Shown here: in pieces, positions 44,428-53,397 of the stretch
How positions within the stretch are numbered: position 1 is the stretch's first letter
Layout: each line of letters starts with the position of its first letter
Source: Candidatus Hydrogenedentota bacterium
GTDB lineage: Bacteria; Hydrogenedentota; Hydrogenedentia; Hydrogenedentales; JAEUWI01
Reading direction: 5' to 3'
DNA length: 64,000 bases
NCBI GenBank assembly: GCA_019637335.1
Contig: JAHBVV010000011.1
Location: forward strand, 124,001 to 188,000
Made by a program: the position numbers and the translations under genes
Notes under the pieces: generated by a model
What the model was told of the DNA's origin: nothing
The model's input: the letters and a program-made list of their open reading frames with translations, nothing else
Database searches by the model: none

Positions 44428-45774
44428 TCAGATCTTGATGATGATCTTCCGGTCGTAGAAATACTTCGCCAACGCGTAAATCAGGCCCCAGTACACCACA
44501 AACGAGCCCAGCACCAGCGTGCCGCTCGTCGTGACTTTGTAATTCCAGTGCTGATTCAGGTTGCTGGCCATGTCCAGCGTGAGCGCCTGGAAAATGTAGA
44601 TGAAGAGCGGGTTCATCCCGACCACCGCCATGCCGGGGACATTCCACTTCAGAACGTCGCAGATCACATAAAAGCCCAGCATGTGGAACAGGCACAACGC
44701 GGTGGCCCAGAAGGTAAACGGCATCGTCTGGTAGTTCTTCGAGAAGACCCAGGCATTACCGGCGCGCGGAGCCGTTTCCGGGGCCCGCGCCGCGAGATCC
44801 TCCAGCTGCGGCCGGAGAACTTCCGCAAAGCGCTCCATGTTCCGCGCCGCGAGCGCCGCCGCCGCCTCTTCGTTGTACTTCGCCAGCGAATCGTAGAACA
44901 TGCCCGGGCTCTTCGACACCATCCGAGCCGCCGTCTGGTGGTCGCCGTCCAGCATCGCCTTCGCCGCCCACGGCTCCGCCTTGCTGTAATACGCGTTCGT
45001 GCCGATCGCGCGCGCGCCGAAGCCCGCAATCGTCAGCACCACGCCAAACCCGATCAGCCCGCCCAGAATCGTGTTCCGGTCGCGCGTCGCCATGATGTCA
45101 TACGCGATCGTGCCGAAGATCAGCATGAACGCCCACGACCAGTGCCCGATCAGGCCGCCATTGATCTGCACGTCAAGCAGCTGGCCGCGCAGCGGGATGA
45201 AGATCGTGATCCAGGGCCACTCCAGCTCCCGGCCATACTTGCCCATACGAAGCAGCCACTCGCCATAGCTCGTGTAGAAGAAGATCAGCTGGAACGCCAG
45301 CACAAGCCCAAGCGCGTACGCAATGCGCACGGTCCACTTCTTATCCACAATCAAGAGCGCCACCAGGCCCGCCAGGCCGATGTTCATCAGCGCGTCCCAG
45401 AGCCAGCCCGCATAGATCGCAAACGCGATCAACACCAGCGTGAAATACCGCCCCGCCATCGATTTCCGCGCTACAGACGGCTCCACCTTGTTCACGCGGT
45501 TCAGCCACGAAAGCCGCATCCCAATCCCCACCACGAACATGAAGATCGGCGCGATCGTGTCCGCGTACGTCATAAACTCATTGTGGTGGTGCAACTGCTC
45601 ACCGAAAATGAACATCAGCGCCGACTTCAAGCCGGAATCGTTCAGCTCCTGGATCCACTTCGTGTCGTAGTGGCCAAAAAAATTGACGAGTAGCATGCCG
45701 AAAATGGCGTAGCCGCGGTACTGGTCCAGCGACGCAATACGGCCCGCGGACGGACTGGGGGCGGTAGAAGTCAT
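44428..45774 (-). CDS. DUF5009/HGSNAT-like membrane acyltransferase
   Basis: The 448-aa polytopic protein starts at ATG 45774 (GGAG nine bases upstream). The start RIASLDQYRGYAIFGMLLVN and HHHNEFMTYADTIAPIFMFV match the first helices of the heparan-alpha-glucosaminide N-acetyltransferase/NagX superfamily, including the His-containing loop before a D/A-TI-P-FMFVVG helix. About ten helices are interrupted by an extramembrane insert around residues 270-330 (EPWAAKAMLDGDHQTAARMV), which is unusual. Family enzymes move acetyl groups from cytoplasmic acetyl-CoA to sugars across the membrane. Surface-glycan or amino-sugar acetylation is likely. Confidence 0.75.
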   Translation of the reverse strand: MTSTAPSPSAGRIASLDQYRGYAIFGMLLVNFFGHYDTKWIQELNDSGLKSALMFIFGEQLHHHNEFMTYADTIAPIFMFVVGIGMRLSWLNRVNKVEPSVARKSMAGRYFTLVLIAFAIYAGWLWDALMNIGLAGLVALLIVDKKWTVRIAYALGLVLAFQLIFFYTSYGEWLLRMGKYGRELEWPWITIFIPLRGQLLDVQINGGLIGHWSWAFMLIFGTIAYDIMATRDRNTILGGLIGFGVVLTIAGFGARAIGTNAYYSKAEPWAAKAMLDGDHQTAARMVSKSPGMFYDSLAKYNEEAAAALAARNMERFAEVLRPQLEDLAARAPETAPRAGNAWVFSKNYQTMPFTFWATALCLFHMLGFYVICDVLKWNVPGMAVVGMNPLFIYIFQALTLDMASNLNQHWNYKVTTSGTLVLGSFVVYWGLIYALAKYFYDRKIIIKI

Positions 45775-46611
45775 GAGAGAATACTCCAGAGTTAACCGAT
45801 TGGACGCCCATATGCTAGCACGCAAGTTTCTGGCCGGGCAAGTTGGATCGGGCTTTCACCGTGTAGTGAGCCTCGAAGGTAATCCCGGTTCGGGCGGTAC
45901 CGATCCCACTGAATTCAACAGCGGCCACGGAACGGCGAAATGCGGGTAAGCCGTGTCAAAGACCTGTTTTCCAGGCAATTGCCCCAGGACTCATTACGGC
46001 AGCCGTCGTGCCCGTTACCATCACCACGACCATTCAAGATCGGCCAACGTGGCTTAGCCTTCCAGGCTGAGGCAACGCGAGCGTCGAGTCCGAAGTGCCC
46101 ATCAACGCCACAGCACAAGTCATTGATGGAAAATTGTTTGTCGGCATGATAGCCAGGACGCTGTATTCGGTCTTTACACTCGCGACCACACCAGGCTGCG
46201 CTGGTCCTTCGGGCCGAAGATGCCCCATCATGCCAGTTGCCGTCACTGAATTTCTTTGCGTTCTTTGCGATCTTTGTGGCTCCAAATCCATCCCCACGCC
46301 CGCCCTAACCGCGCGTCCTCGCCCCGCACTGGATCGTCTCCTTTGCGTCTTTGCGCCTTCGCGTGAATATCAATCCTTCCCCAGCTTCTTTCCTTCGTGC
46401 TCTTCGTGCCCTTCGTGGTGATCTTTTCTTTGGTCGCGGCCAAGGCTGCCCTGCGTTCATTCGTGGTTCACTCCTTCCTGCACGGCGGCCTTGCGCCCCA
46501 GCGTGACCTCTCCCATAATCGTGCAAACCCGACCCGATTCGTGGTTCACTTATTCCGGTGGCCGCAGCCCGGCGCCGCGTCAAATCTCAAAACCGCGAGA
46601 GACAAAGCAAC
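45775..46611. repeat. Long spacer with hairpin and 9-bp repeats
   Basis: I see no gene in 837 bp. It contains the 36-bp repeat at 46043-46078, a fragment of the 97-bp module (CCTTCGGGCCGAAG near 46203), and 9-bp-period tracts with TTTGCGTTC / TTTGCGATC (46248-46283), CTTTGCGTCTTTGCGCC (46340-46366) and TTCGTGCTCTTCGTGCCC (46388-46425). These read as short Cys/Ser-rich frames but have no start signal. Confidence 0.65.
46043..46078 (+). repeat. 36-bp dispersed repeat E, copy 1
   Basis: GCCAACGTGGCTTAGCC to GAGGCAACGC, identical to 55134-55169. The core AGCCT-TCC-AGGCT forms a hairpin. Confidence 0.8.
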
Positions 46612-48033
46612 ATGCGTTACCTTTTTGTGACCCTGCTCCTACTGATCGCATCCGCCGCCGCCACGGCCCAATCCCGCCCCAACATCATCCTCATGATGGC
46701 CGACGATCTCGGCTGGGGCGATGTCGGCTTCAATGGCGGCGGAATAATCCAGACACCGCACCTGGACGCCATGGCCGACGCGGGCCTCACCTTCAACCGC
46801 TTCTACGCCGCCGCGCCCGTGTGCAGTCCCACGCGCGGTAGCTGCCTCACCGGACGCCACCCCTACCGCTACGGCATCCACTTCGCCAACGACGGCCACC
46901 TCCGTGAAGGCGAATGGACGCTCGCCGAGGTCCTCAAAACCGCGGGCTACCGCACCGGCCACTTCGGCAAGTGGCACCTGGGAACGCTGTCGCCGGACTA
47001 CTCGGGCAAGAAAGATCGCAAGCCGGAGGAGAATTACGCGACGCCGGGCATGAATGGCTTTGACGAATGGTTCAGCACGGAATTCGCCGTGGCCACCTGG
47101 GACCCTTACGACCCGGCGAATTCCCACCTGGGCAAGAACGCGCCGCCCGATACCCGCGCGCTCTACTGGCAAAACGGCGTCAATGTCACCGGCGGCCTGG
47201 AGGGAGACGATTCCCGCATCATCATGGACCAGGCCATCCCCTTCATCGAACGCGCCGCGGCGGCCGGCGATCCCTTCCTCAGCGTCATCTGGTTCCACAC
47301 CCCCCATGCGCCGGTCGTCGGGGGACCGGAATACCGCGCGCGCTACGCCGACCACGATCCCGAGGCCCAACATTACTACGCCTGCATCGCCGCGATGGAC
47401 GAACAGATCGGTCGCCTGCGCAACACCCTCCGGGAACTGGGCGTCGCCGAGAATACGCTGATCTTCTTCTGCTCGGACAACGGCCCCGAGGGCGACGCCG
47501 CCGGGAGGCGCACCGCCGGCAGCGCCGGGCCCTTCAAAGGACGGAAGCGCTCACTCTTCGAGGGCGGCATCCGCGTGCCCGCGGTCATAGAATGGCCCGC
47601 CGTCGTAAGACCGGGCGTCAGAACCGACGCCCCCGCCGTCACCAGCGACTACCTGCCCACCGTGCTCGACGCGCTCGGCCTCGCCATGCCCGACACGCGC
47701 CCGCTGGATGGCCTCAGCCTGATGCCGGTCCTGCGCGGCGAGCGGTCCGAGCGGTCCGCCCCGATCTTCTTCGAGACCCGCGGCGGCGCCGGGACCACCC
47801 TCTCTCGCCAATCCCCCCGCATGGCGGTGATGGACGGGCCGTGGAAACTGCTCACCGACCTGAGCGAAAGCGGGGAAGAGGATCTGCTGCACGACCTTAC
47901 GGCCGACCCCGCCGAATCCCAAAACCTCGCCCAAGCCCAGCCGGAACGCGTCCGGGCGATGAAGTCGGCTCTCGAAGCGTGGCGCGCAAGCTGCGCGGCC
48001 AGCTCGGCGGGGGAAGACTATTCAGACCGATAG
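46612..48033 (+). CDS. Exported sulfatase (formylglycine type)
   Basis: The 473-aa protein starts at ATG 46612 with signal peptide MRYLFVTLLLLIASAAATAQ. The sulfatase N-terminus SRPNIILMMADDLGWGDVG carries the calcium-binding Asp pair. C71-S-P-T-R-G-S-C-L-T-G-R is the C-x-P-x-R motif whose Cys becomes formylglycine, and GKWHLG and FFCSDNGPEG follow. Cys-type maturation needs an FGE or anSME enzyme, not seen here. It would remove sulfate from polysaccharides outside the cytoplasm, fitting the rest of the secretome. The substrate subgroup is not determined. Confidence 0.92.
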   Translation: MRYLFVTLLLLIASAAATAQSRPNIILMMADDLGWGDVGFNGGGIIQTPHLDAMADAGLTFNRFYAAAPVCSPTRGSCLTGRHPYRYGIHFANDGHLREGEWTLAEVLKTAGYRTGHFGKWHLGTLSPDYSGKKDRKPEENYATPGMNGFDEWFSTEFAVATWDPYDPANSHLGKNAPPDTRALYWQNGVNVTGGLEGDDSRIIMDQAIPFIERAAAAGDPFLSVIWFHTPHAPVVGGPEYRARYADHDPEAQHYYACIAAMDEQIGRLRNTLRELGVAENTLIFFCSDNGPEGDAAGRRTAGSAGPFKGRKRSLFEGGIRVPAVIEWPAVVRPGVRTDAPAVTSDYLPTVLDALGLAMPDTRPLDGLSLMPVLRGERSERSAPIFFETRGGAGTTLSRQSPRMAVMDGPWKLLTDLSESGEEDLLHDLTADPAESQNLAQAQPERVRAMKSALEAWRASCAASSAGEDYSDR

Positions 48034-48384
48034 CACCTCAGCCGGCTTAAGCGGCAAGGCGTCCGAGGGACGCGGAGATTCCCGGGGGAACGCTTCTGGC
48101 GCTCCCGGCAGTGCCCGTACAATGTGCCGCGCGATCCTGACTTTCGCCGGGGCGAAGCCCCGGAAAGTCGAGTTCGTGCGCAAGGCGCTCGATCAACGCG
48201 CCGCGAGAAGAACGGCATAGCCCCCATCGGTTGGCGTCAACAGAACGCTCATAGCGCGATTTGCATGAAAAATTTGTATAGAATAAAACTGTTGCAGATC
48301 TAACAAAAACGTGCTATCATTTTCATAGAGATCGTCCGAAAGCAACCGCGCTATCCTGATCCCGGGGGCAAAGGAGACCGTCCT
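48034..48384. promoter_or_regulatory. Intergenic region with hairpin and promoter for DUF2157 gene
   Basis: A bulged 13-bp stem-loop (48139-48169: GACTTT..CCGGGGC-GAA-GCCCCGG-AAAGTC) lies about 105 bp after the sulfatase stop and may end its transcript, though without T-run. Further on an AT-rich island carries TTGCAG (48292-48297) and TATCAT (48315-48320) with 17-bp spacing, a good promoter ~65 bp before ATG 48385. Confidence 0.65.
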
Positions 48385-49710
48385 ATGAAACATCGACACG
48401 TGCAGTGGCTCTACGGGGAACTCCCCGGCCTCGTGGCGGCCGGGGTGCTTCCCGAAGTGGGGGCGGAAAGCCTGCGGGCCCACTATGGGCCCGTGAAATC
48501 CATTTCAGCGGCCCGGCTGGCCGTCGTGCTCTTGAGCGTGCTCGGCGCCATGCTCATCGGGTCGGGGATAATCCTCCTCCTGGCGCACAATTGGGAGGAT
48601 CTTGGCCGTCCCGTGCGCGCGGTATTGAGCTTCGCGCCCCTCGTCGCCGGCCAGATGCTCGTCGCCTGGACCCTTTACCGCAAGCAGGACTCCGTCGCCT
48701 GGCGCGAGGGGAGCGGCGCCTTCCTGGCGATGGGCATCGGGGCAAGCATCGCCCTCATCGCGCAAACCTACCACATCCCCGGCGATCCCGAAAAATTCCT
48801 GCTTACCTGGGCGCTGCTGGGTCTGCCGATTCTTTACCTCCTGCGCAGCAGCATGGCCGCCGCGCTCTATTTCATCGGCGTCACCGCCTGGGCCGGTGAA
48901 GCGCAACAATCAATGGGCCACGCCATCGGCTACTGGCCGCTGATGGCCGCCGCCATCCCCGCCGTGTGGATGCAATTCCGCGACGGCCCGCGCCGGCCCG
49001 GAACCGCCTTCGTCGGATGGGCGCTCTGCCTCAGCCTCTGTGTCGGCCTGGCCATCGTGCTCGAAAAAGTGCTTCCGGGCCTGTGGACCGTCATCTACGC
49101 CGCCATGCTGGCGTGCTTCTTCCTCGCCGGCCGCACCTGGTACACAGACACCCCCGCCCAACCCTTCACCCCCGTGGGCCTTACCGGCACGGTGATTCTC
49201 GCGCTGGTCTTCACCTTCGAGGATATCTGGCTCCGCGTGGGTTTCAACCACTACCGGGGCGGCTCCACGCGCTACCTGGAGCTCTTCGGCATACAGGACT
49301 ACGTGCTGGCCTTCGGGTTACTCGCCGCCGCCGTCATCCTCACGGTGCGCCTGGTGAAACGGCGTGACTTCGCCGTGCTTCCGTGGGCCGCTTCACCCGC
49401 CCTGGCCGTGGTGGGATTTGCCGCCGCGAGTATCGACGGCCTGAAAGCCTTCCCGCCGATGCTGTTCAACGTCTACCTGCTGGCCCTCGGCGTGCTCGTG
49501 CTCCGGCAGGGCATTCTCGACGGGCGGCTTGGCGGCGCCAATGCCGGCATGGGCATTCTCGCGCTTCTCTTCACCATCCGATTCTTCGACAGCAACATGA
49601 GCATACTGGCGCGGGGCGTGGCCTTTATTCTGATTGGCGCGGCCTTCCTCGGGGCCAATCTCTGGTTCGCCCGCCGGCTTTCCGCGCAGACCACGGAGAC
49701 GCAGTCATGA
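48385..49710 (+). CDS. DUF2157 polytopic membrane protein
   Basis: The 441-aa protein starts at ATG 48385 (AAAGGAGA ten bases upstream). The short soluble N-terminal helix pair (WLYGELPGLVAAGVLPEVGA) followed by LLSVLGAMLIGSGIILLLAH and NWEDL is diagnostic of DUF2157. About twelve hydrophobic helices follow. The family is often paired with a GDYXXLXY protein, as here: the stop overlaps the next start (ATGA). Function is unknown; energy-coupling or stress roles have been guessed for relatives but nothing in this sequence decides it. Confidence 0.85.
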   Translation: MKHRHVQWLYGELPGLVAAGVLPEVGAESLRAHYGPVKSISAARLAVVLLSVLGAMLIGSGIILLLAHNWEDLGRPVRAVLSFAPLVAGQMLVAWTLYRKQDSVAWREGSGAFLAMGIGASIALIAQTYHIPGDPEKFLLTWALLGLPILYLLRSSMAAALYFIGVTAWAGEAQQSMGHAIGYWPLMAAAIPAVWMQFRDGPRRPGTAFVGWALCLSLCVGLAIVLEKVLPGLWTVIYAAMLACFFLAGRTWYTDTPAQPFTPVGLTGTVILALVFTFEDIWLRVGFNHYRGGSTRYLELFGIQDYVLAFGLLAAAVILTVRLVKRRDFAVLPWAASPALAVVGFAAASIDGLKAFPPMLFNVYLLALGVLVLRQGILDGRLGGANAGMGILALLFTIRFFDSNMSILARGVAFILIGAAFLGANLWFARRLSAQTTETQS

Positions 49711-50270
49711 AAACCGCACACTGGATACTTTTCGGGATGATGGTCCTGGCGCAACTGGCCGTGCCCCTGCGCATGATCGGCGGGCAGGAAACCATCCTCC
49801 GGGAGGGCGCGCCCTACAAATTCCGCTGCGGGCCCGTGGACCCCTACGACTTCCTGCGGGGCCGTTACGTCGCGCTGAGCTTTCCGGACATGGTCATCGA
49901 GGATTGGCAAGGGCCGCATTTCCGCGCGGGCGAACCGGCCTACGCACGGCTGGGCGTGGGGGAGGACGGCTTCGCTACGGTTGAGGACGTAACCGCCAGC
50001 CCGCCCGTGTCCGGCGATTATCTCAAGGTTTCCGCCTACACCAGCGGGACGGGCTCGCGGCTCTGGATACAGTTGCCCTTCGACAAATACTTCATGAACG
50101 AGCACGATGCGCCCGCCGCGGAAATCGCCTATCGGGAGCAGAGCCGGACGGACGATCCCGCCTGGGTGATGGTGCGTGTGCAACAGGGCCAGGGCGTGAT
50201 CGAAGGGCTCTACATCGGCGATGTGCCCATCGAAGAGTTCATTAAACGACAGGCGGCCCGTACCCAATAG
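49707..50270 (+). CDS. GDYXXLXY-domain membrane protein
   Basis: The 187-aa protein starts at ATG 49707, overlapping the DUF2157 stop by 4 bp. One N-terminal helix (WILFGMMVLAQLAVPLRMI) anchors an exported domain. LRGRYVALSF is the family signature in the form GxYVxLxF, and a second GDY occurs in SGDYLKVSAY. The invariant pairing with DUF2157 suggests a two-component membrane complex. A 10-bp stem follows its stop. Confidence 0.85.
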   Translation: MKTAHWILFGMMVLAQLAVPLRMIGGQETILREGAPYKFRCGPVDPYDFLRGRYVALSFPDMVIEDWQGPHFRAGEPAYARLGVGEDGFATVEDVTASPPVSGDYLKVSAYTSGTGSRLWIQLPFDKYFMNEHDAPAAEIAYREQSRTDDPAWVMVRVQQGQGVIEGLYIGDVPIEEFIKRQAARTQ

Positions 50271-50297
50271 GCCAGCCGCACGATTCCGCGGCGCCCA

Positions 50298-50327
50298 GGC
50301 GGATCGGACCCCTCGGCCCGATCCGCC
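50298..50327. terminator. Bidirectional stem-loop between convergent genes
   Basis: GGCGGATCGG pairs perfectly with CCGATCCGCC around a 10-nt loop, in the 72-bp gap between the GDYXXLXY and DegT stops. There is no T-run on either side, so termination strength is uncertain. Confidence 0.55.
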
Positions 50328-50342
50328 CGCACCGCCCAATTT

Positions 50343-51659
50343 CTACGCCCGGTACTGCGCCGCCACCTTGCGGATCGCCGCGCCATACTGCCGGATCTGT
50401 TCCTCGGTATTGCTCTCGTGGATAACGACCCGCATACCGGTCTGCAAAATCGCCTCGGCCTCCGGAGTTTCCCACTTCGTGTAGTCCATGTCCGTCATCC
50501 CCGCTTCCTTGATGGTCCAGTGACCATTAAAGAAGGCGTGGTTCTGGAACACCTCCGTCCGGTGAACGGGGTGGGGGATGTACCCCGGACTGCACGCAAC
50601 CCCCTCGGCGGCCAGCGCCTTGTAAATCTGCGCGCGATCAACCCGGAACGCCGCTGGGTCGATGCGGAACATGTTGAACCAGTACACGCACCGATCCTCC
50701 GGATGCACCTCATGCGGCAGAATCCCCGGAATCCCCGCGATCTCCGCGTTGAGCAGGTTGCCCAGCTTCGCGCGCGACGATGCGATGCTTTCGAGGCGCG
50801 TCATCTGGCCCGCCAGCACGGCGGCCTGCGGCTCGCTCATGCGGTAGTTCGTCGAAAAGCTCTGCCACGCGCCCTCGGCCCGGTTGAAGCCCTTGTCCCC
50901 GTATTGCTGGAGCTTCGGCCCGAACACCGGATGGCTCGACGCCACCACGCCGCCATCGCCGGTCGTGATGTGCTTGGAGTTCTGCAAGGACCAGCACGAG
51001 ATATCGCCCAGCGTGCCGATCGGCGCGCCACGGTATTTCGCGCCCCAGGCCTGGCAGGAATCCTCAATGAGCACGAGACTGTGCTTGTCCGCAATCGCAC
51101 GCAATTCCTGCATCTTGCAGGGGTTGCCCGCAAGGTGCACCGCGATGATAGCCTTCGTGCGCGGCGTGATGCAGGCTTCGACGCTCGCCGGATCGAGGTT
51201 CAGCGTCGATGCGCCCAGATCCGCGAATACCGGCACGCCCTGCTGGTAGATCACGCCGATCACCGTGCCGATATCCGTGATGGGCGACGTGATCACCTCA
51301 TCCCCGGGAACCAGCCCCATCGCGCCCACGGCGATATGCAATGCCGCCGTGCCGGAGGAACACGTCATGACATGCTCCAGCGGGCAGATCTGCTGGAATC
51401 GCTCCGTGAATATGCCAGTCTGCTGCCCTTTCCAGTAGAACAGGGCGTCATTCTGGAGCATCTGTTCCAGCCGCTCCCGTTCCGGCGCCCCGAATCGCGG
51501 CGGGGCCGTGCTCGTCGCGGTCACCGCTTTCGGCCCGCCGTCCACGGCCAGCTTCTCAACCGATGCGCCCGCCGCGCGGCCGGACGAAAGGCCCGCCAGC
51601 GTCATTCCGGCGGCCGCGCCCAGAAACGCGCGCCGCCGCATGGTTCCATGCGTCTTCAT
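50343..51659 (-). CDS. Tat-exported DegT/DnrJ/EryC1/StrS-family aminotransferase-like protein
   Basis: The 438-aa product starts at ATG 51659 with GGAGG just upstream. The N-terminus MKTHGTMRRRAFLGAAAGMTLAGLSSGRAAGA is split here as a basic twin-arginine part (RRRAFLG) and a hydrophobic stretch, a Tat signal. The mature part is a fold-type I PLP enzyme: CSSGTAALHIAVGA, SPITDIGTVIG, IEDSCQAWGAKYRG, and K229 in LQNSKHITTGDGG as Schiff-base lysine. DegT enzymes normally make amino sugars in the cytoplasm; Tat export would carry the folded holoenzyme out with its cofactor. The two amidohydrolases and the nitrilase upstream on the same strand may form one transcript with it. Confidence 0.85.
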   Translation of the reverse strand: MKTHGTMRRRAFLGAAAGMTLAGLSSGRAAGASVEKLAVDGGPKAVTATSTAPPRFGAPERERLEQMLQNDALFYWKGQQTGIFTERFQQICPLEHVMTCSSGTAALHIAVGAMGLVPGDEVITSPITDIGTVIGVIYQQGVPVFADLGASTLNLDPASVEACITPRTKAIIAVHLAGNPCKMQELRAIADKHSLVLIEDSCQAWGAKYRGAPIGTLGDISCWSLQNSKHITTGDGGVVASSHPVFGPKLQQYGDKGFNRAEGAWQSFSTNYRMSEPQAAVLAGQMTRLESIASSRAKLGNLLNAEIAGIPGILPHEVHPEDRCVYWFNMFRIDPAAFRVDRAQIYKALAAEGVACSPGYIPHPVHRTEVFQNHAFFNGHWTIKEAGMTDMDYTKWETPEAEAILQTGMRVVIHESNTEEQIRQYGAAIRKVAAQYRA

Positions 51660-51712
51660 GCTGCCTCCTCCTCTCAATCGGCGAAGCCGGGGCTCCACGG
51701 TTTCACGTGTAA

Positions 51713-52480
51713 TCAAAACAGCGCCTGCTGCGCATTCTCCCCCTGAATCTGGGCCAGGGCCACATCCTCCAGCCCCGCCTCCTTCAGTTTCAACAGGGAA
51801 GAGTCAAAGTAAAACACCGGCGCGTACGAACCGAACACCAGTTTTTCGAACGGAACGCCGGGCTGTATCGTGTTAACGCCCTCAATCCCTTCCAGCCACG
51901 CAATATCAAACCACACCCGGCCCGTAGCCACGAGCGGCTCCAGCAGCTTGCCCCGCACCGCCCGGAACGCGTTCAGCAGCATCACCCGCGCATTCGGAAC
52001 CGCCTCCATAATACCCGCCAGCGGCGCCACATCCACATGTTCCACCCGCGCCAGCGGGTGCATCATCCGCTCGTCCTCCATCGTCACCGCGATTTGGACC
52101 AGCAGCCGCCGCGCCGCCGCCGCCTCCAGCAATGCCCGAAACCGCGGCTCATCCAGCGCGTAACCGTGGTACGCCGGGTGCAGCCGGATCCCCTTCATGC
52201 CGTACTCCTCCGCACACCGCCGGAGGTCCTCCTCCCAGCGCGGCAGCATCGGGTTCACCGTGCCAAAGGGCTGCAAAATGCCGTTGGCGTACACCGCGCA
52301 ACCGTCGGCGAGGCGCGCATTCACGCCCGCAATATCTTTGTGCAGAAGCCCGTCCAGGCTCCCGGCCCACGCCTGCGAAACGCCGTAGTGGCTGAACGTC
52401 GCCAGCAGCGCATCCGCGCCCGCCCCCGGAAGGCTCCGAAACGGCCAGCGGCCAAGATAGGTGTTGGTGTCAATAAACAT
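51713..52480 (-). CDS. Amidohydrolase-2-like protein, metal ligands partly lost
   Basis: The 255-aa protein has the TIM-barrel layout of amidohydrolase family 2: MFIDTNTYLGRWPFRSL at the start, GMKGIRLHPAYHGYALDEP, and KLVFGSYAPVFYFDSSLLKL near the end. Its N-terminus has D-T-N in place of the usual D-x-H-x-H, and GSYAP replaces GSDxP, so canonical metal ligands appear to be missing. RLHPAYHG retains histidines. It may be non-catalytic or use another metal site. It lies 53 bp upstream of the DegT gene. No signal peptide. Confidence 0.7.
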   Translation of the reverse strand: MFIDTNTYLGRWPFRSLPGAGADALLATFSHYGVSQAWAGSLDGLLHKDIAGVNARLADGCAVYANGILQPFGTVNPMLPRWEEDLRRCAEEYGMKGIRLHPAYHGYALDEPRFRALLEAAAARRLLVQIAVTMEDERMMHPLARVEHVDVAPLAGIMEAVPNARVMLLNAFRAVRGKLLEPLVATGRVWFDIAWLEGIEGVNTIQPGVPFEKLVFGSYAPVFYFDSSLLKLKEAGLEDVALAQIQGENAQQALF

Positions 52481-52532
52481 TCGGAATTCCCGTGCCAGTG
52501 CGGCTGGGTACGTAAATCACCGTGGTCCCCGC

Positions 52533-52603
52533 CGTCTCTGCTAATCCTGTAGTCCCTGCTGTCCCTGCGGTCTCTGTAGTCCCTTAGGTCCTTTACGTCC
52601 CTT
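52533..52603. repeat. Degenerate 9-bp repeat tract
   Basis: About eight units related to GTCTCTGTA / GTCCCTGCT / GTCCCTTAG fill the gap between the two amidohydrolase genes, the same unit family as at 37449-37617. Confidence 0.75.
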
Positions 52604-52620
52604 CGCTTCAAACCTGCCCA

Positions 52621-53397
52621 TCACGCCCCCTTCATCGCCAGTATCGGCCCCAGTATCCGCTTCAGGTTCCCGCTCAATATCAACGCCTTCTCCGCATCGC
52701 TGATCCGCGCGCCCGTCACCTTCGCCAGTTGCGACGCAAAGCTCCGCCCCGGGACGTCGCTTCCGTAGAGCACCCGCTCCGCGCCCAGCTCGCGCACCGC
52801 CATCTCCGTGAAACCCGCCGTCGGATCGCCGCCCGCCAGATCGGCGTACACATTCGGGAAGGGCTTGATCGCGCGGATGCCCTGCTCCCAGTCGCCGCCG
52901 GTATGGCCGCAGATGATCATGGCGTCCGGATGCCGTTCCGCGAGGCGCGCAAGGTCCACCGCGGACGACTCGCCCGGCAGATTCCCCGTGATCTTTTCCC
53001 ACGTATGCTGGAAGACCGGCGCCTTCAACTCCCGTGCGCGCTTTACGATCGCGTCCACCTCGAAGGAATCGCAGTTCTGCGCGACCCAAAGCTTAATGGC
53101 GACCATGGGGCCCTGCGCAACGCAGCGCTCCAACTCGGCCAAACTCACTTCGAGCAATTTCGGGTTCAGATACACCCACCCGAAAAGCCGGTCCGGCCAC
53201 GCCGCCACCGCCTCGAGCACCTCGTCGTTCGCCTTCCGCAGCTGCTCCGCGTCGGGCTCGTAGTGAAACGCCGTGCCCATGTAGATGCACAGCTTACTCA
53301 CACCCATCCGATCCGCCACCGCAAGCATTTTTCCCATACGCTCGGCGGGCGTGCCGCCGTAGGCGTTGATGTGGCAGTGTCCGTCCCAGATTTCCAT
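52621..53397 (-). CDS. Metal-dependent amidohydrolase (family 2)
   Basis: The 258-aa TIM-barrel hydrolase has H7-C-H9 in IWDGHCHINAYGG, VAIKLWVAQNCDSFE, VFQHTWEKITG, IICGHTGGDWEQG and RVLYGSDVPGRSF, giving the full set of metal-binding His/Asp residues. Its start shares one base with the nitrilase stop (TGATG), so the two are co-translated. Related enzymes are decarboxylases or lactone/amide hydrolases. Pairing with a nitrilase-type amidase suggests stepwise breakdown of an amide-containing compound. Confidence 0.83.
   Translation of the reverse strand: MEIWDGHCHINAYGGTPAERMGKMLAVADRMGVSKLCIYMGTAFHYEPDAEQLRKANDEVLEAVAAWPDRLFGWVYLNPKLLEVSLAELERCVAQGPMVAIKLWVAQNCDSFEVDAIVKRARELKAPVFQHTWEKITGNLPGESSAVDLARLAERHPDAMIICGHTGGDWEQGIRAIKPFPNVYADLAGGDPTAGFTEMAVRELGAERVLYGSDVPGRSFASQLAKVTGARISDAEKALILSGNLKRILGPILAMKGA

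Noticed and set aside
44215-45693. Plus-strand frame starting MKNPVRSNR
   Set aside because: Has a ribosome-like GGAGAA but reads through repeat D and then antisense to the acyltransferase gene.
46095-46421. Small Cys/Ser-rich protein (CVLCDLCGSKS)
   Set aside because: Cys pattern arises from TTTGCG-type 9-bp repeats, not from a conserved domain.
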